Positions 25,821-34,642 of a stretch of DNA of 64,000 nucleotides are shown one piece after another. The notes below the pieces were generated by a model. The model was not told where the DNA came from and ran no database searches. It saw nothing but the letters and a program-made list of their open reading frames with translations. Position numbers and translations under genes: made by a program. How positions within the stretch are numbered: the stretch's first letter is position 1; each line of letters opens with the position of its first letter. Source of the stretch: Sphingobacteriales bacterium 50-39 (GTDB lineage Bacteria > Bacteroidota > Bacteroidia > Chitinophagales > Chitinophagaceae); contig MKTZ01000025.1 in assembly GCA_001898505.1 (NCBI GenBank), positions 1 to 64,000 on the forward strand, written 5' to 3'.

Positions 25821-27400
25821 ATTACTTCCAGGGCCTTTTTAAATACGGGATCATAAGCATTGTTCACTTCATAATATCCCTCTGCCCTCCATATCTGTCT
25901 GGCCATCAGAGCCTTAAGACGATGCAGCAGGACTTCTTTATCCCTGGCCGGAACAGTATTGAGGTTGATGGTGTCTTTAGCAGCATAGGCTACGAGGTTA
26001 TTCCAGAGCTGGTCGTCCCCGTGGTAGCCTGCCACGAACTCGGCCGGGGTTTTAAAAGATTGAAAAACAGGCAAGTGCTGGATATAATAGCTGTAGATGA
26101 AGCGGCTGAGCGTTCCACCCATGTACAGGGCGGTGATATTCCTGTCCAGGGTGGAAGTATCGAATCCTACAAATATATCCGGGGTAATGCCTCCGCCTCC
26201 GAATACCGTCCTTTTTTCTTTTCCCAGGGTCCTGTAGGCAGGGCCGGCATGGGCCGTGGAGGTGTCGCCGTGCATGGCTTCGCCGTTATGGAATCGTTTG
26301 ATAACTTCTGCATTGTATTCGTCACGCCCCTTGTCATATGGTTTTTGGATGCTGCGCCCTGTAGGAGTATAGTAGCGGGCTATTGTCAGGCGAAGGGCGG
26401 CGCCGTCGCTGAGCTGGTATTGTTCCTGGACCAATCCTTTGCCAAAGGTCCTTCGGCCGATGATGGTAGCTCTGTCCCAGTCCTGGAGTGCGCCCGTCAG
26501 CACTTCGCTGGCCGAGGCTGTCCCTTCGTCCGTGAGCACGACCAGCTTACCGGTCTCGAAAAGTCCGTCCCGGCGGCAGTGGTATTCTGTTCTTGGGGAT
26601 CGGGCGCCCACTGTATAAACGATAAGCTTGTTCCCGTCCAGGAAATCATCTGCTATTTCGATGGCCTGGTCCAGGATGCCGCCCCCATTGCCCTGGAGGT
26701 CGAGGACCAGCTGCTGGAGACCTTGCTTTTGCAGATCCTGGATGGCGGCGGCGAATTCTGCATGGGTGGTCTCGGAGAATTTATTGAGGCGGATATAGCC
26801 TGTCTGCTTATCGATCATGTAGGCTGCATCGAGGGAAGGCAGGGGGATGGTGCCTCTGGCGACGATGAAATCGCGGGGCTGTCCCTGTCGCAGCACCTTT
26901 ATGGCGACCTTGCTGGCGCCGGGGCCGCGGAGGAATTTTGTGATCCTGTCCATGTCAGCATTTTTGCCTGTCACGACGGAATCCCCTATTTTGAGAAATT
27001 TATCACCTACCTGTAATCCAGCCTTGTCGCTGGGCCCCCCCGACAGGACATTAACAACATTGACCGTATCGTCGAATATCTGGAATACTATTCCGATGCC
27101 TTGAAAATTGCCCTGCAGGTCTTCGTTGATCTCAGAAACATCCACCGGCGGGATAAACACCGAATGGGGGTCCAGGTGGGCCAGCATCCCGTCGATGGCG
27201 GCATCATTGAGAGTATCCATCGATACGGAATCAACGTATTTCATATTTACCAGGTCGACGACCTCCTGCACGGGAGATTGTTTGCGTGTCTTGAAAAAGC
27301 CGGAAGTGACGACATTCCCCCTGAGACGGAAGCCAATAACCATTCCCAGGATCATAACGATGGCGAATAAGAGCGGTAACCAGACCTGTAGTTTCTTCAT
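25811..27400 (-). CDS. C-terminal processing protease, S41A (CtpA/Prc family)
   Basis: 529 residues. N-terminal signal/anchor (about 8-26), PDZ domain about 85-165 (FQIFDDTVNVVNVLSGGPSDKAG), S41 catalytic domain about 180-370. The Ser/Lys dyad is visible as TDEGTASASEVLTGAL (Ser near residue 298) and RRTFGKGLVQEQYQL (Lys near 323). Periplasmic serine protease that trims or degrades envelope proteins. A C-terminal extension of about 130 residues after the catalytic core is common in Bacteroidota members. Confidence 0.92.
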   Translation of the reverse strand: MKKLQVWLPLLFAIVMILGMVIGFRLRGNVVTSGFFKTRKQSPVQEVVDLVNMKYVDSVSMDTLNDAAIDGMLAHLDPHSVFIPPVDVSEINEDLQGNFQGIGIVFQIFDDTVNVVNVLSGGPSDKAGLQVGDKFLKIGDSVVTGKNADMDRITKFLRGPGASKVAIKVLRQGQPRDFIVARGTIPLPSLDAAYMIDKQTGYIRLNKFSETTHAEFAAAIQDLQKQGLQQLVLDLQGNGGGILDQAIEIADDFLDGNKLIVYTVGARSPRTEYHCRRDGLFETGKLVVLTDEGTASASEVLTGALQDWDRATIIGRRTFGKGLVQEQYQLSDGAALRLTIARYYTPTGRSIQKPYDKGRDEYNAEVIKRFHNGEAMHGDTSTAHAGPAYRTLGKEKRTVFGGGGITPDIFVGFDTSTLDRNITALYMGGTLSRFIYSYYIQHLPVFQSFKTPAEFVAGYHGDDQLWNNLVAYAAKDTINLNTVPARDKEVLLHRLKALMARQIWRAEGYYEVNNAYDPVFKKALEVIKK

Positions 27401-27517
27401 TCGAGCGAAAATTTTGACACGGCTGTGATCGACTAGGCCGCAAATTAAGCAATCATACTATAACTTGCAGCCCAAAAGAGGGTCTTTGGCTCTCAAGGGC
27501 AAGTTAAAAGCACGGAA

Positions 27518-28372
27518 ATGAATATATTAATCGCTGACAGCGGCTCTACCAAATGCGAGTGGTGTCTGCTGCATGACGGCAAGCAGAAAAAAGTGGATAC
27601 ACAGGGGATGAGCCCCTATTTCCTGGATGAGTCAGGAATTGTGAAAATAATGGAGACGGAGCTGAAGCCTTCGATAGCCCGATGGGCAGTAGATGTCGTC
27701 TATTATTATGGCACGGGCAGTAAGGACCCGAATAACCGTAAGATGGTGCAGCGGGCGATCCGCAAGGTATTTCCCGGAGCTGATGTGCATGTCACCGACG
27801 ATCTTACGGGGGCGGCGTTGTCCCTATGCGGCACTGGCAAAGGTATTGCCTGCATTTTAGGCACGGGTAGCAATTCCTGCTATTTTGACGGCAAAAAGAT
27901 TGCTAAAAACAGCCCCGGGCTGGGTTTTGTGCTGGGAGACGAAGGGAGTGGGGCCTATCTGGGCAAAAAGGTATTACAATATTATCTTTACAATACTTTT
28001 GACGAGGACCTGCGTTATAAGTTCGACGCTAAGTACGCGACCAATGCCAGTGAGATCCTGGAAAGTGTTTACAAACGGCCGTTGCCCAACCGGTATCTGG
28101 CCTCTTTTACATTGTTCCTGGTGGAGAACAGGGGGCATTATATGGTAGAGAATATCATCGAGGACGGCCTGAATGATTTTTTCTTTCAGCATTTGTGTAA
28201 GTACCGGGAAAGCTGGAAATTGCCGATCCATTTTGTAGGAGGGGTGGCTTATGGGTTCAGGGATGTGATCAGGGAACTCTGTGGAACGTACGAATTCGAG
28301 TTGGGAACGATACTGCAAAAGCCTATGGACGGGCTGGTGAAATATCATAACCGAATCAAAAAAAGTAAATAA
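27518..28372 (+). CDS. BadF/BadG-type ATPase, N-acetylglucosamine kinase-like
   Basis: 284 residues, ASKHA-fold sugar kinase. Phosphate-1 motif LIADSGSTKCEWCLL (about 3-17), phosphate-2 GKGIACILGTGSNSCYFD (about 108-125) and GLGFVLGDEGSGAYLGKK (about 133-150). It is 16 bases upstream of murQ, which points to amino-sugar recycling, phosphorylating N-acetylglucosamine or a related sugar from cell wall turnover. Cytoplasmic. Confidence 0.88.
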   Translation: MNILIADSGSTKCEWCLLHDGKQKKVDTQGMSPYFLDESGIVKIMETELKPSIARWAVDVVYYYGTGSKDPNNRKMVQRAIRKVFPGADVHVTDDLTGAALSLCGTGKGIACILGTGSNSCYFDGKKIAKNSPGLGFVLGDEGSGAYLGKKVLQYYLYNTFDEDLRYKFDAKYATNASEILESVYKRPLPNRYLASFTLFLVENRGHYMVENIIEDGLNDFFFQHLCKYRESWKLPIHFVGGVAYGFRDVIRELCGTYEFELGTILQKPMDGLVKYHNRIKKSK

Positions 28373-28388
28373 CCAATTAATATAAAGT

Positions 28389-29198
28389 ATGGCGTTTGAG
28401 AAGGTTACCGAGGAAGAAAGCCGGTATCATGACCTGGAAAAGCTAAGTATTCAAGAGATCCTTACCTACATGAACCGGGAAGACAAGACCGTCCCGGAAG
28501 TTGTGGCAAAAGCAATCCCGCAGATAGAAAAGCTAACGGCTGCGATCACGGACAAAATGCTGGCGGGTGGACGGTTGTTCTATATAGGGGCGGGTACGAG
28601 CGGCAGGCTGGGAGTATTGGATGCCAGTGAGATACCTCCTACCTATGGTATGCCTTTTGATCTGATCATCGGGCTTATTGCCGGGGGGGAAGAGGCGATC
28701 CGGAAACCCATTGAAAATGCGGAGGACGACTCGGAACAGGGATGGGCGGACCTGGAAAAATTCGGTATCGACGAGAAGGATGTGGTGGTGGGCATTGCCG
28801 CCAGCGGCACAACTCCTTATGTGATAGGAGCTATGGAAGAAAGCCGGAAGAGGGGGATCATTACGGGTTGTATCGTATGTAATCCCGGGTCCCCGATAGC
28901 GGCTCTGGCTGATTTTCCTATCGAAGTCGTGGTGGGCCCCGAGTTTGTTACGGGCAGCACGCGGATGAAGAGCGGGACGGCTCAAAAGCTGGTGCTCAAT
29001 ATGATCTCCACCACAGTAATGATCCAGATCGGAAGAGTAGAGGACAATAAGATGGTGAATATGCAACTGACGAACAGCAAGCTGGTAGACAGGGGCACGA
29101 AGATGGTCATGGAAGGCACGGGGCTGACGGATTATGAACAGGCAAAGGCCCTGCTGCTGCGATCGGGCAGCGTAAAAAAAGCAATAGAATCCTGCTAA
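28389..29198 (+). CDS. murQ: N-acetylmuramic acid 6-phosphate etherase
   Basis: SIS-domain enzyme that removes D-lactate from MurNAc 6-phosphate to give GlcNAc 6-phosphate. 269 residues, the shorter form common in Bacteroidota. Family signatures: GGRLFYIGAGTSGRLGVLDASE (about 59-80), a Glu in the ISEIPPTY-like region, VVGIAASGTTPYVIGAM (about 137) and VTGSTRMKSGTAQKLVLNM (about 185-205). Forms a murein recycling pair with the upstream kinase. Confidence 0.95.
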   Translation: MAFEKVTEEESRYHDLEKLSIQEILTYMNREDKTVPEVVAKAIPQIEKLTAAITDKMLAGGRLFYIGAGTSGRLGVLDASEIPPTYGMPFDLIIGLIAGGEEAIRKPIENAEDDSEQGWADLEKFGIDEKDVVVGIAASGTTPYVIGAMEESRKRGIITGCIVCNPGSPIAALADFPIEVVVGPEFVTGSTRMKSGTAQKLVLNMISTTVMIQIGRVEDNKMVNMQLTNSKLVDRGTKMVMEGTGLTDYEQAKALLLRSGSVKKAIESC

Positions 29199-29202
29199 TG
29201 AT

Positions 29203-29766
29203 ATGCATGAGATAGAACCTTTTTATAATTGGCGCCATCAGTATGTGAGCGAGGAGGACGAGAGATCGCCTTTTTATGGAAGGGTTTATTCTGAATTCGA
29301 GTTTTCTCAAACCATCTATAACTATTATATCCATCCGCAGTGGGATGAGTTCGGGAGCCGTACGTTGTATATGAAGGTGCTGCTGGCTGACTATGACGAG
29401 CACTATGTAGTTATCGAACTTTTTGGGGAATGGAATGATGCGATCGAGAACGATATCATGAATATAAAGCGGGAGGTGGTCGATAAATTTTTTGAATCGG
29501 GCATTACCAAATACATACTCATTGCAGAGAATGTCCTCAATTTCCACAGCGGCGACAAGGATTACTATGAAGAATGGTTCGAGGAGGTGACCGATGCGGG
29601 GGGATGGATCGTCTGTCTGAACATGCCGGAACAGACACAGTATGACTTCCGGAAGGCCAAGCTCAATCGATACGTCGAGCTGATGGAGCTGGATAACTGG
29701 CGGACGTACAAGCCTTTCCACTTGTTTAAGCTGATCGACGAGAAAATAAACAACCGCCTGGATTAG
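29203..29766 (+). CDS. Conserved protein of unknown function
   Basis: 187 residues, 4 bases after murQ and probably cotranscribed. Soluble, acidic, rich in Tyr and Trp. Not recognised beyond being a typical Bacteroidota conserved protein. A mixed alpha/beta domain is suggested by alternating strands (TLYMKVLLADYDEHYVVIEL; YILIAENVLNFH; GGWIVCLNMP). Confidence 0.8.
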   Translation: MHEIEPFYNWRHQYVSEEDERSPFYGRVYSEFEFSQTIYNYYIHPQWDEFGSRTLYMKVLLADYDEHYVVIELFGEWNDAIENDIMNIKREVVDKFFESGITKYILIAENVLNFHSGDKDYYEEWFEEVTDAGGWIVCLNMPEQTQYDFRKAKLNRYVELMELDNWRTYKPFHLFKLIDEKINNRLD

Positions 29767-29824
29767 ATAACTTCTAAATTTTGCCGTTAACCTAAAATAA
29801 ATTTTATAATTCGGGAGAAGTCTT

Positions 29825-29832
29825 TAATTTTG
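29825..29832 (+). promoter_or_regulatory. Candidate -7 element of the aromatic operon promoter
   Basis: TAATTTTG fits TAnnTTTG. A weak TTTT at 29802-29805 lies 19 bases upstream. Transcription would begin close to 29838, only a few bases before the leader peptide ATG at 29842. An alternative is TATAAT at 29805-29810 with TTG at 29781, which would leave a leader of about 25 bases. Confidence 0.4.
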
Positions 29833-29841
29833 GTGCATTAT

Positions 29842-29934
29842 ATGAATATCGCGAAGGCATACCGTTATTTTTACTTTTACTTTTTTTTCTACTTTACCAG
29901 TAGGCCGGGAATGCTTTTGTTAAGAAACAAGTAA
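29842..29934 (+). CDS. Aromatic leader peptide controlling the pheA-aro operon
   Basis: A 30-codon frame from ATG 29842 to TAA 29932-29934 in the leader of the aromatic operon. Residues 7-18 read YRYFYFYFFFYF: 5 Tyr and 6 Phe in 12 positions, with no Trp. Such a run is expected by chance extremely rarely and matches the logic of pheL/trpL-type leader peptides, where ribosome stalling on codons for the end product senses its charged tRNA. The genes downstream make exactly phenylalanine and tyrosine. The rest of the peptide (TSRPGMLLLRNK) overlaps the first arm of the alternative RNA structure. No Shine-Dalgarno is visible, as usual in this phylum. Confidence 0.8.
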   Translation: MNIAKAYRYFYFYFFFYFTSRPGMLLLRNK

Positions 29935-29978
29935 AAAAGTAACTAAACAATAAGAGTCCCGGCCAAAAGCCGGGACTC
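29903..29978 (+). promoter_or_regulatory. Attenuator: alternative hairpins before pheA
   Basis: Hairpin D:E has perfect 10-base arms GAGTCCCGGC (29954-29963) and GCCGGGACTC (29969-29978) with a CAAAA loop, ending 7 bases before the pheA ATG. An upstream segment B, GGCCGGGA (29903-29910), inside the leader peptide, is perfectly complementary to TCCCGGCC (29957-29964), so B:D excludes D:E. A weaker AU pairing is possible between the Phe/Tyr codons and AAGTAAAAAAGTAA (29929-29942), which would trap B in a loop. After D:E there is only CGTCATTT, not a strong U-run, so the hairpin may block ribosome entry at pheA rather than end transcription. Confidence 0.75.
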
Positions 29979-29985
29979 GTCATTT

Positions 29986-30819
29986 ATGAGTGTACGAGTA
30001 TCCATACAAGGTTATGAAGGCAGCTTTCACCAGGTGGCTGCGCAACAGTTCTTCGGCAGGGACGTAGAAGTTATCACCTGCGCCACGTTCAGGGAGGTGA
30101 TCCGGGTGGCCGCTTCCAAAAAGGAGAGTGACGGAGGGGTGATGGCCATCGAGAATTCCATTGCCGGGAGCATCCTGCCGAACTACAATCTTCTTCAAAA
30201 AAGCAATCTTCGGATAGTAGGTGAGATCTATTTACAGATACGCCAGCATCTGCTGGTCAATCCGGGTGTAAAGCTGGAGGATATACGCGAAGTGCATTCC
30301 CACCATATGGCATTATTACAATGCATCGATTTTTTGGAGAAGCATCCGCAGTGGAAGCTGGTGGAGACCGAGGACACGGCGCTCAGCGCGAAGCTGCTGC
30401 AGCAACATCGCAGCAAGCATGTGGCGGCTATTGCCAGCAAGCTGGCTTCCGAGCTTTTTGGGTTGCAGGTGCTGGCGCCCAATATCCATACGATGAAGAA
30501 CAACTACACAAGGTTCCTTATCCTTCAACGGGAGGACAAGGCAGAGAAGGTAGAAAGCGCGGACAAGGCTTCCGTAAATTTTCATACGGATCATTCGAGG
30601 GGGAGCCTGGCAAGGGTGTTGACGCGGATAGCCGAGGGGGGTATCAATCTCAGCAAGCTGCAATCCTTTCCTATCCCGGGCAGCGACTGGGAGTACTCCT
30701 TTCATGCGGACATGGAGTTCGAAACATTAGATCAGTTTCATAAAGTGATGGAGGACATACGTCCCATCACCGCGGAGCTGAAAATATATGGCATTTATAA
30801 AAAAGGGAAAACCGTATAA
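29986..30819 (+). CDS. pheA: Prephenate dehydratase with ACT domain
   Basis: Converts prephenate to phenylpyruvate, the committed step to phenylalanine. 277 residues: dehydratase domain 1-185 with IENSIAGSI (56-64) and the catalytic TRF motif at 175-177; C-terminal ACT domain about 195-275 (RGSLARVLTRIAEGGINLSKLQSFP), which gives feedback inhibition by phenylalanine. No chorismate mutase domain; that activity is fused to AroG downstream. First gene of the operon, 7 bases after the attenuator hairpin and 3 bases before the aminotransferase. Confidence 0.96.
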   Translation: MSVRVSIQGYEGSFHQVAAQQFFGRDVEVITCATFREVIRVAASKKESDGGVMAIENSIAGSILPNYNLLQKSNLRIVGEIYLQIRQHLLVNPGVKLEDIREVHSHHMALLQCIDFLEKHPQWKLVETEDTALSAKLLQQHRSKHVAAIASKLASELFGLQVLAPNIHTMKNNYTRFLILQREDKAEKVESADKASVNFHTDHSRGSLARVLTRIAEGGINLSKLQSFPIPGSDWEYSFHADMEFETLDQFHKVMEDIRPITAELKIYGIYKKGKTV

Positions 30820-30822
30820 TTT

Positions 30823-32019
30823 ATGGATACGTCGAGTCTTATGACAACAGCCAGGAGACTGGAAGGCATCGGTGAATATTATTTTTCTCAGAAACTGAGA
30901 GAGATCGATGAGCTGAACAAGCAGGGAAAAAATATCATCAACCTGGGTATCGGCAGTCCTGACCTGCCTCCTCATCCGGATGTGATCCGGGTATTGCAGG
31001 AGGAGAGCGCCAAGCCCAACACGCATGCCTATCAGTCCTATAAGGGGTCTCCTGTGCTGCGTAATGCCGTAGCAGCGTGGTATAAGACATGGTATGGGGT
31101 GGAGCTGTCGCCTGATACGGAGATACTGCCGCTGATCGGCTCCAAGGAGGGGATCATGCATATCTGTATGACCTATCTGAATGAGGGGGACAGGGCGCTG
31201 GTGCCCAATCCCGGATATCCTACCTATCGCAGCGCGGTCAGGCTGGCGGGAGGTGTTCCTGTGGATTATGCGCTGACGGCGGAGAACAGCTGGTGTCCTG
31301 ACTTCGATGAGCTGGAGAACCTTGTAAAAGGCGGGGATACGCCCGTGAAGCTGATGTGGGTGAATTATCCGCATATGCCTACGGGTCAGCTGCCTGACAA
31401 GGACCTGTTCGGGAAGCTGGTGGCGTTTGGAAAAAAGCATAGTATCCTTATCTGTCATGACAATCCGTATTCCTTTATACTGAATGAATCGCCTATGAGC
31501 CTGCTGGCTGTGCCCGGGGCCAAGGAAGTGGTCATCGAGCTGAACAGTCTCAGCAAATCGCAGAATATGGCCGGCTGGCGGGTGGGGACGCTGGCGGGAG
31601 CCAAAGAGCGTATTGACGAAGTGTTGCGATTCAAGAGCAATATGGACAGCGGAATGTTCTTACCTGTACAGTTAGCCGCCGCGAAGGCGTTGGGGTTGGG
31701 AAAGGACTGGTATGACAGTGTCAATGCCGTGTACCGGGAAAGGAGGGGCTGGGTATATCAGTTGCTGGAGCAGCTCGGCTGTGTCTTCGACCGCGGACAA
31801 GCAGGTATGTTTGTTTGGGCAAAGGTTCCCGGGGAGTATAAGGACGGGTATGCGCTGAGCGATAAGGTGCTGTATGAGGCCGGCGTGTTCATTACACCGG
31901 GTGGCATTTTTGGCAAGGCGGGAGAGGGGTATATCCGGGTGAGTCTTTGCAGCAGTACGGAGAAGCTGCAGGAAAGTATTAAACGAGTACAAAAATTGTT
32001 CGTAGAAGAAAAAAACTGA
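30823..32019 (+). CDS. PLP-dependent aminotransferase, class I/II (aromatic pathway)
   Basis: 398 residues, fold-type I. PLP lysine in SLSKSQNMAGWRVG at about residue 245; other signatures are NLGIGSPDLPPHPDV (about 40), PNPGYPTY (about 127) and NYPHMPTG (about 182). Between pheA and tyrA it most likely transaminates phenylpyruvate and 4-hydroxyphenylpyruvate, but LL-diaminopimelate or aspartate specificity cannot be excluded from sequence. Gap to tyrA is one base. Confidence 0.9.
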   Translation: MDTSSLMTTARRLEGIGEYYFSQKLREIDELNKQGKNIINLGIGSPDLPPHPDVIRVLQEESAKPNTHAYQSYKGSPVLRNAVAAWYKTWYGVELSPDTEILPLIGSKEGIMHICMTYLNEGDRALVPNPGYPTYRSAVRLAGGVPVDYALTAENSWCPDFDELENLVKGGDTPVKLMWVNYPHMPTGQLPDKDLFGKLVAFGKKHSILICHDNPYSFILNESPMSLLAVPGAKEVVIELNSLSKSQNMAGWRVGTLAGAKERIDEVLRFKSNMDSGMFLPVQLAAAKALGLGKDWYDSVNAVYRERRGWVYQLLEQLGCVFDRGQAGMFVWAKVPGEYKDGYALSDKVLYEAGVFITPGGIFGKAGEGYIRVSLCSSTEKLQESIKRVQKLFVEEKN

Positions 32020-32020
32020 A

Positions 32021-32869
32021 ATGTTCGATTCATTAACGATAGTAGGGGTGGGGTTGATAAGCGGCAGCTTTAGTCTGGGATTGAAGGACAGGGGGCTTGT
32101 AAAGCATGTCATTGGGGTGAGCCGTACGCCTGCCAGCCTGGAAAAGGCGCTGGAGCTTGGGCTTATCGATGAGGCGTTGCCATTGGAAGAGGCGGTAAAG
32201 AAGAGTGATCTTATCTATGTGGCCATACCCGTCGATGTCACCGTACCCATGGTAAGGAAGATCATGGATATGATCGGAGATGGGCAGATCGTGGCCGATG
32301 CGGGGTCCACCAAGCAGGCGCTTTGTGACAGTCTGGCCGATCACCCTATGCGCAAAAATTTTGTGGCCACGCATCCCATGTGGGGTACTGAATACAGCGG
32401 GCCGGAGGCGGCCGTGCGGAATGCTTTTGCAGGCAGGGCCTGTGTCATCTGCGGGAAGGAGGACAGCGATCCGGCAGCGGTGGCAAAGATCGAGCATATA
32501 TACAGGCTGCTGGGGATGCATATGGTATATATGAATGCTTCCGATCATGATATGCATGCTGCCTATATCAGCCATATTTCGCATATCACGTCTTTTGCCC
32601 TGGCGAACACCGTCCTGGAGAAAGAAAAGGAGGAGAGCGCCATCTTCGAACTGGCGGGTGGTGGTTTTGAAAGTACCGTGCGGCTGGCCAAGAGCAATCC
32701 ATCCATGTGGCTGCCGATATTTATGCAAAACAGGGAGCATGTGCTGGATGTGCTGAATGAGCATATCTCTCAGTTAAGGAAATTCAAGAGCTGTCTGGAG
32801 AAGGAGAACTATGAGTATTTGCAGGAATTGATGGAAAATGCGAATAAGATTAAAAAAATATTAAGATAG
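32021..32869 (+). CDS. tyrA: Prephenate dehydrogenase
   Basis: Oxidative decarboxylation of prephenate to 4-hydroxyphenylpyruvate in tyrosine synthesis. 282 residues. N-terminal Rossmann domain with TIVGVGLISGSFSLGLK (6-22), VADAGSTKQALC (about 91), the family motif ATHPMWGTEYSGPEAA (about 113-128), and helical C-terminal dimer domain with the catalytic-type HISHITSFALA segment (about 185). No ACT or chorismate mutase domain. Confidence 0.95.
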   Translation: MFDSLTIVGVGLISGSFSLGLKDRGLVKHVIGVSRTPASLEKALELGLIDEALPLEEAVKKSDLIYVAIPVDVTVPMVRKIMDMIGDGQIVADAGSTKQALCDSLADHPMRKNFVATHPMWGTEYSGPEAAVRNAFAGRACVICGKEDSDPAAVAKIEHIYRLLGMHMVYMNASDHDMHAAYISHISHITSFALANTVLEKEKEESAIFELAGGGFESTVRLAKSNPSMWLPIFMQNREHVLDVLNEHISQLRKFKSCLEKENYEYLQELMENANKIKKILR

Positions 32870-32918
32870 GAATAATACAGGCGATCAAAGTAAAATGGGG
32901 CAAAGGGGTTGAAAATCG

Positions 32919-32926
32919 TACCTTTG
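32919..32926 (+). promoter_or_regulatory. Candidate internal promoter before the DEAD-box gene
   Basis: TACCTTTG followed by C exactly fits TAnnTTTG(C) in the 76-base gap between tyrA and the helicase gene, 20 bases before its ATG. It suggests an internal promoter that could also feed the aro genes downstream. Confidence 0.5.
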
Positions 32927-32945
32927 CGGCAAATTTTAACAATTT

Positions 32946-34622
32946 ATGATGACTTTCGAAGGGTTGGGCTTGGATGCCAGGCTGGTACAGGCTACCGATG
33001 CACTGGGTTTCAAAAATCCGACCCCCATACAGGAGCAGGCGATACCTGTTCTATTAAGCGGGACAAAGGACCTGGTGGGGCTGGCGCAAACCGGTACCGG
33101 CAAGACGGCGGCATTTGGGCTTCCATTGCTGCAACTGGTGGATGCTGCCCAGCGATATCCACAGGCCCTGGTCGTTTGCCCAACCCGGGAATTATGTCTT
33201 CAGATCGTCAACGAAATGGAGTCGTTCAAGAAGTTCATGCCTGGTATGCATGTGTTGGCGGTATATGGAGGCACCTCCATCGGACTTCAAATTCGGGACC
33301 TGAGAAGGGGCGTACAGATCGTGGTGGCGACACCCGGCCGTCTGATCGATCTTATCGAGCGTAAGGCAATTGACCTTGGTCAAATAAAGTACGTAGTACT
33401 GGACGAGGCGGATGAGATGTTGAACATGGGTTTCCAGGACGATATCGAGTTTATCTTACAAAATACGCCTGAACGGGAGGCTACCTGGCTATTCAGCGCC
33501 ACGATGCCGCCGGAGATCCGCCGGGTGAGCAAGAAATACATGGAGGCCCCAAAGGAGATCACGGTGGGTAAGGTAAATACGGCGAATAAGAACATCGATC
33601 ACCAGTATTATGTGACGAGCGCGAATCAGCGGTACGAAACGCTGAAAAGGCTGATAGACTTCAATCCCGGCATCTATGGCATCATCTTTACCCGTACCAA
33701 GGCCGATGCGCAAAACATTGCCGAGAAGCTGACGCGGGAGGGATATGATATCGACGCATTGCATGGAGATCTTACGCAACAGCAGCGTGACAAGGTGATG
33801 GGTGAGTTCAGGGAAAAGACCTTGCAATTGCTGATCGCGACGGATGTGGCGGCCAGGGGTATCGATGTACAGGGTATAACGCATGTGATCAATTACGAGC
33901 TTCCTGATGACGTGGAAGTGTATACGCATCGCAGCGGTCGTACCGGAAGAGCGGGGAACACGGGTATCTCACTTTCCATTGTCCATAGCCGGGAGATCGG
34001 CAAGCTGAGGCAGATCGAACGTATCGTACAGGTACCTTTTCATAAAATGGAGATACCCACGGGCAAGGATGTATGTCGCAAGCAGTTCTTTACTTTCATG
34101 GACAAGCTGCTACAGGCAGATATCAGTCACGGGGATTATGAGACCTATGTTCCGATGCTGGCCGAGAAGTTTGCGGATGTCAGCAAGGAAGAAGTGTTGA
34201 AGAGGGTAGCCGCCATGGAGTTCGACAGATTTTTGAAATACTATGAGAATGCGGAGGACTTGAATGTACGAGAAAGGTCCCGTGAGTATGGCAACAGAGA
34301 AGGACGGGGTGGGGACAAGAGGGATTTCAACCGTCGGGATGGAGGTGAAGGGCGGGGACGCAGGGAGCACAATGGCGGCGGCGAATATGCCAAGTTGTTT
34401 GTCAACCTGGGTACGAAGGATGGGTTCTATAAAGCCAGCTTTCTGCAATTTATCCTGGATATGAGCGACTTGCGTAAGGAGGTGCTGGGACGGATAGATA
34501 TGAAGGAGATGAACAGCTGGATCGAGATCGACAAACGGGCAGCGGCGCAGATGATCCGCGCCATCGATGGAAAGAATTATAAAGGCCGTCGCATCCGGAT
34601 GAATGATGCGAATTCACGATAG
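32946..34622 (+). CDS. DEAD-box RNA helicase with DbpA-type C-terminal RNA-binding domain
   Basis: 558 residues. Helicase motifs in order: Q motif FKNPTPIQEQAIP (about 21-33), motif I AQTGTGKTA (about 44-52), PTRELCLQI, TPGRL, DEADEML (about 155), SAT (about 186), ARGIDVQGI (about 303) and HRSGRTGRAG (about 328). A charged Arg/Gly linker (about 440-475) leads to a DbpA-like RNA-binding domain (about 480-555, YAKLFVNLGTKDGF). Likely acts in ribosome assembly or mRNA remodelling, especially in the cold. It is 20 bases before aroG; its position inside the aromatic operon is unusual. Confidence 0.94.
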   Translation: MMTFEGLGLDARLVQATDALGFKNPTPIQEQAIPVLLSGTKDLVGLAQTGTGKTAAFGLPLLQLVDAAQRYPQALVVCPTRELCLQIVNEMESFKKFMPGMHVLAVYGGTSIGLQIRDLRRGVQIVVATPGRLIDLIERKAIDLGQIKYVVLDEADEMLNMGFQDDIEFILQNTPEREATWLFSATMPPEIRRVSKKYMEAPKEITVGKVNTANKNIDHQYYVTSANQRYETLKRLIDFNPGIYGIIFTRTKADAQNIAEKLTREGYDIDALHGDLTQQQRDKVMGEFREKTLQLLIATDVAARGIDVQGITHVINYELPDDVEVYTHRSGRTGRAGNTGISLSIVHSREIGKLRQIERIVQVPFHKMEIPTGKDVCRKQFFTFMDKLLQADISHGDYETYVPMLAEKFADVSKEEVLKRVAAMEFDRFLKYYENAEDLNVRERSREYGNREGRGGDKRDFNRRDGGEGRGRREHNGGGEYAKLFVNLGTKDGFYKASFLQFILDMSDLRKEVLGRIDMKEMNSWIEIDKRAAAQMIRAIDGKNYKGRRIRMNDANSR

Positions 34623-34642
34623 TAGTATAAATATTAAATATT

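Noticed and set aside
29954-29978. Plain intrinsic terminator of the murQ operon
   Set aside because: The hairpin has no proper U-run and has a perfect competing partner inside a Phe/Tyr-rich reading frame, so an attenuator explains it better.
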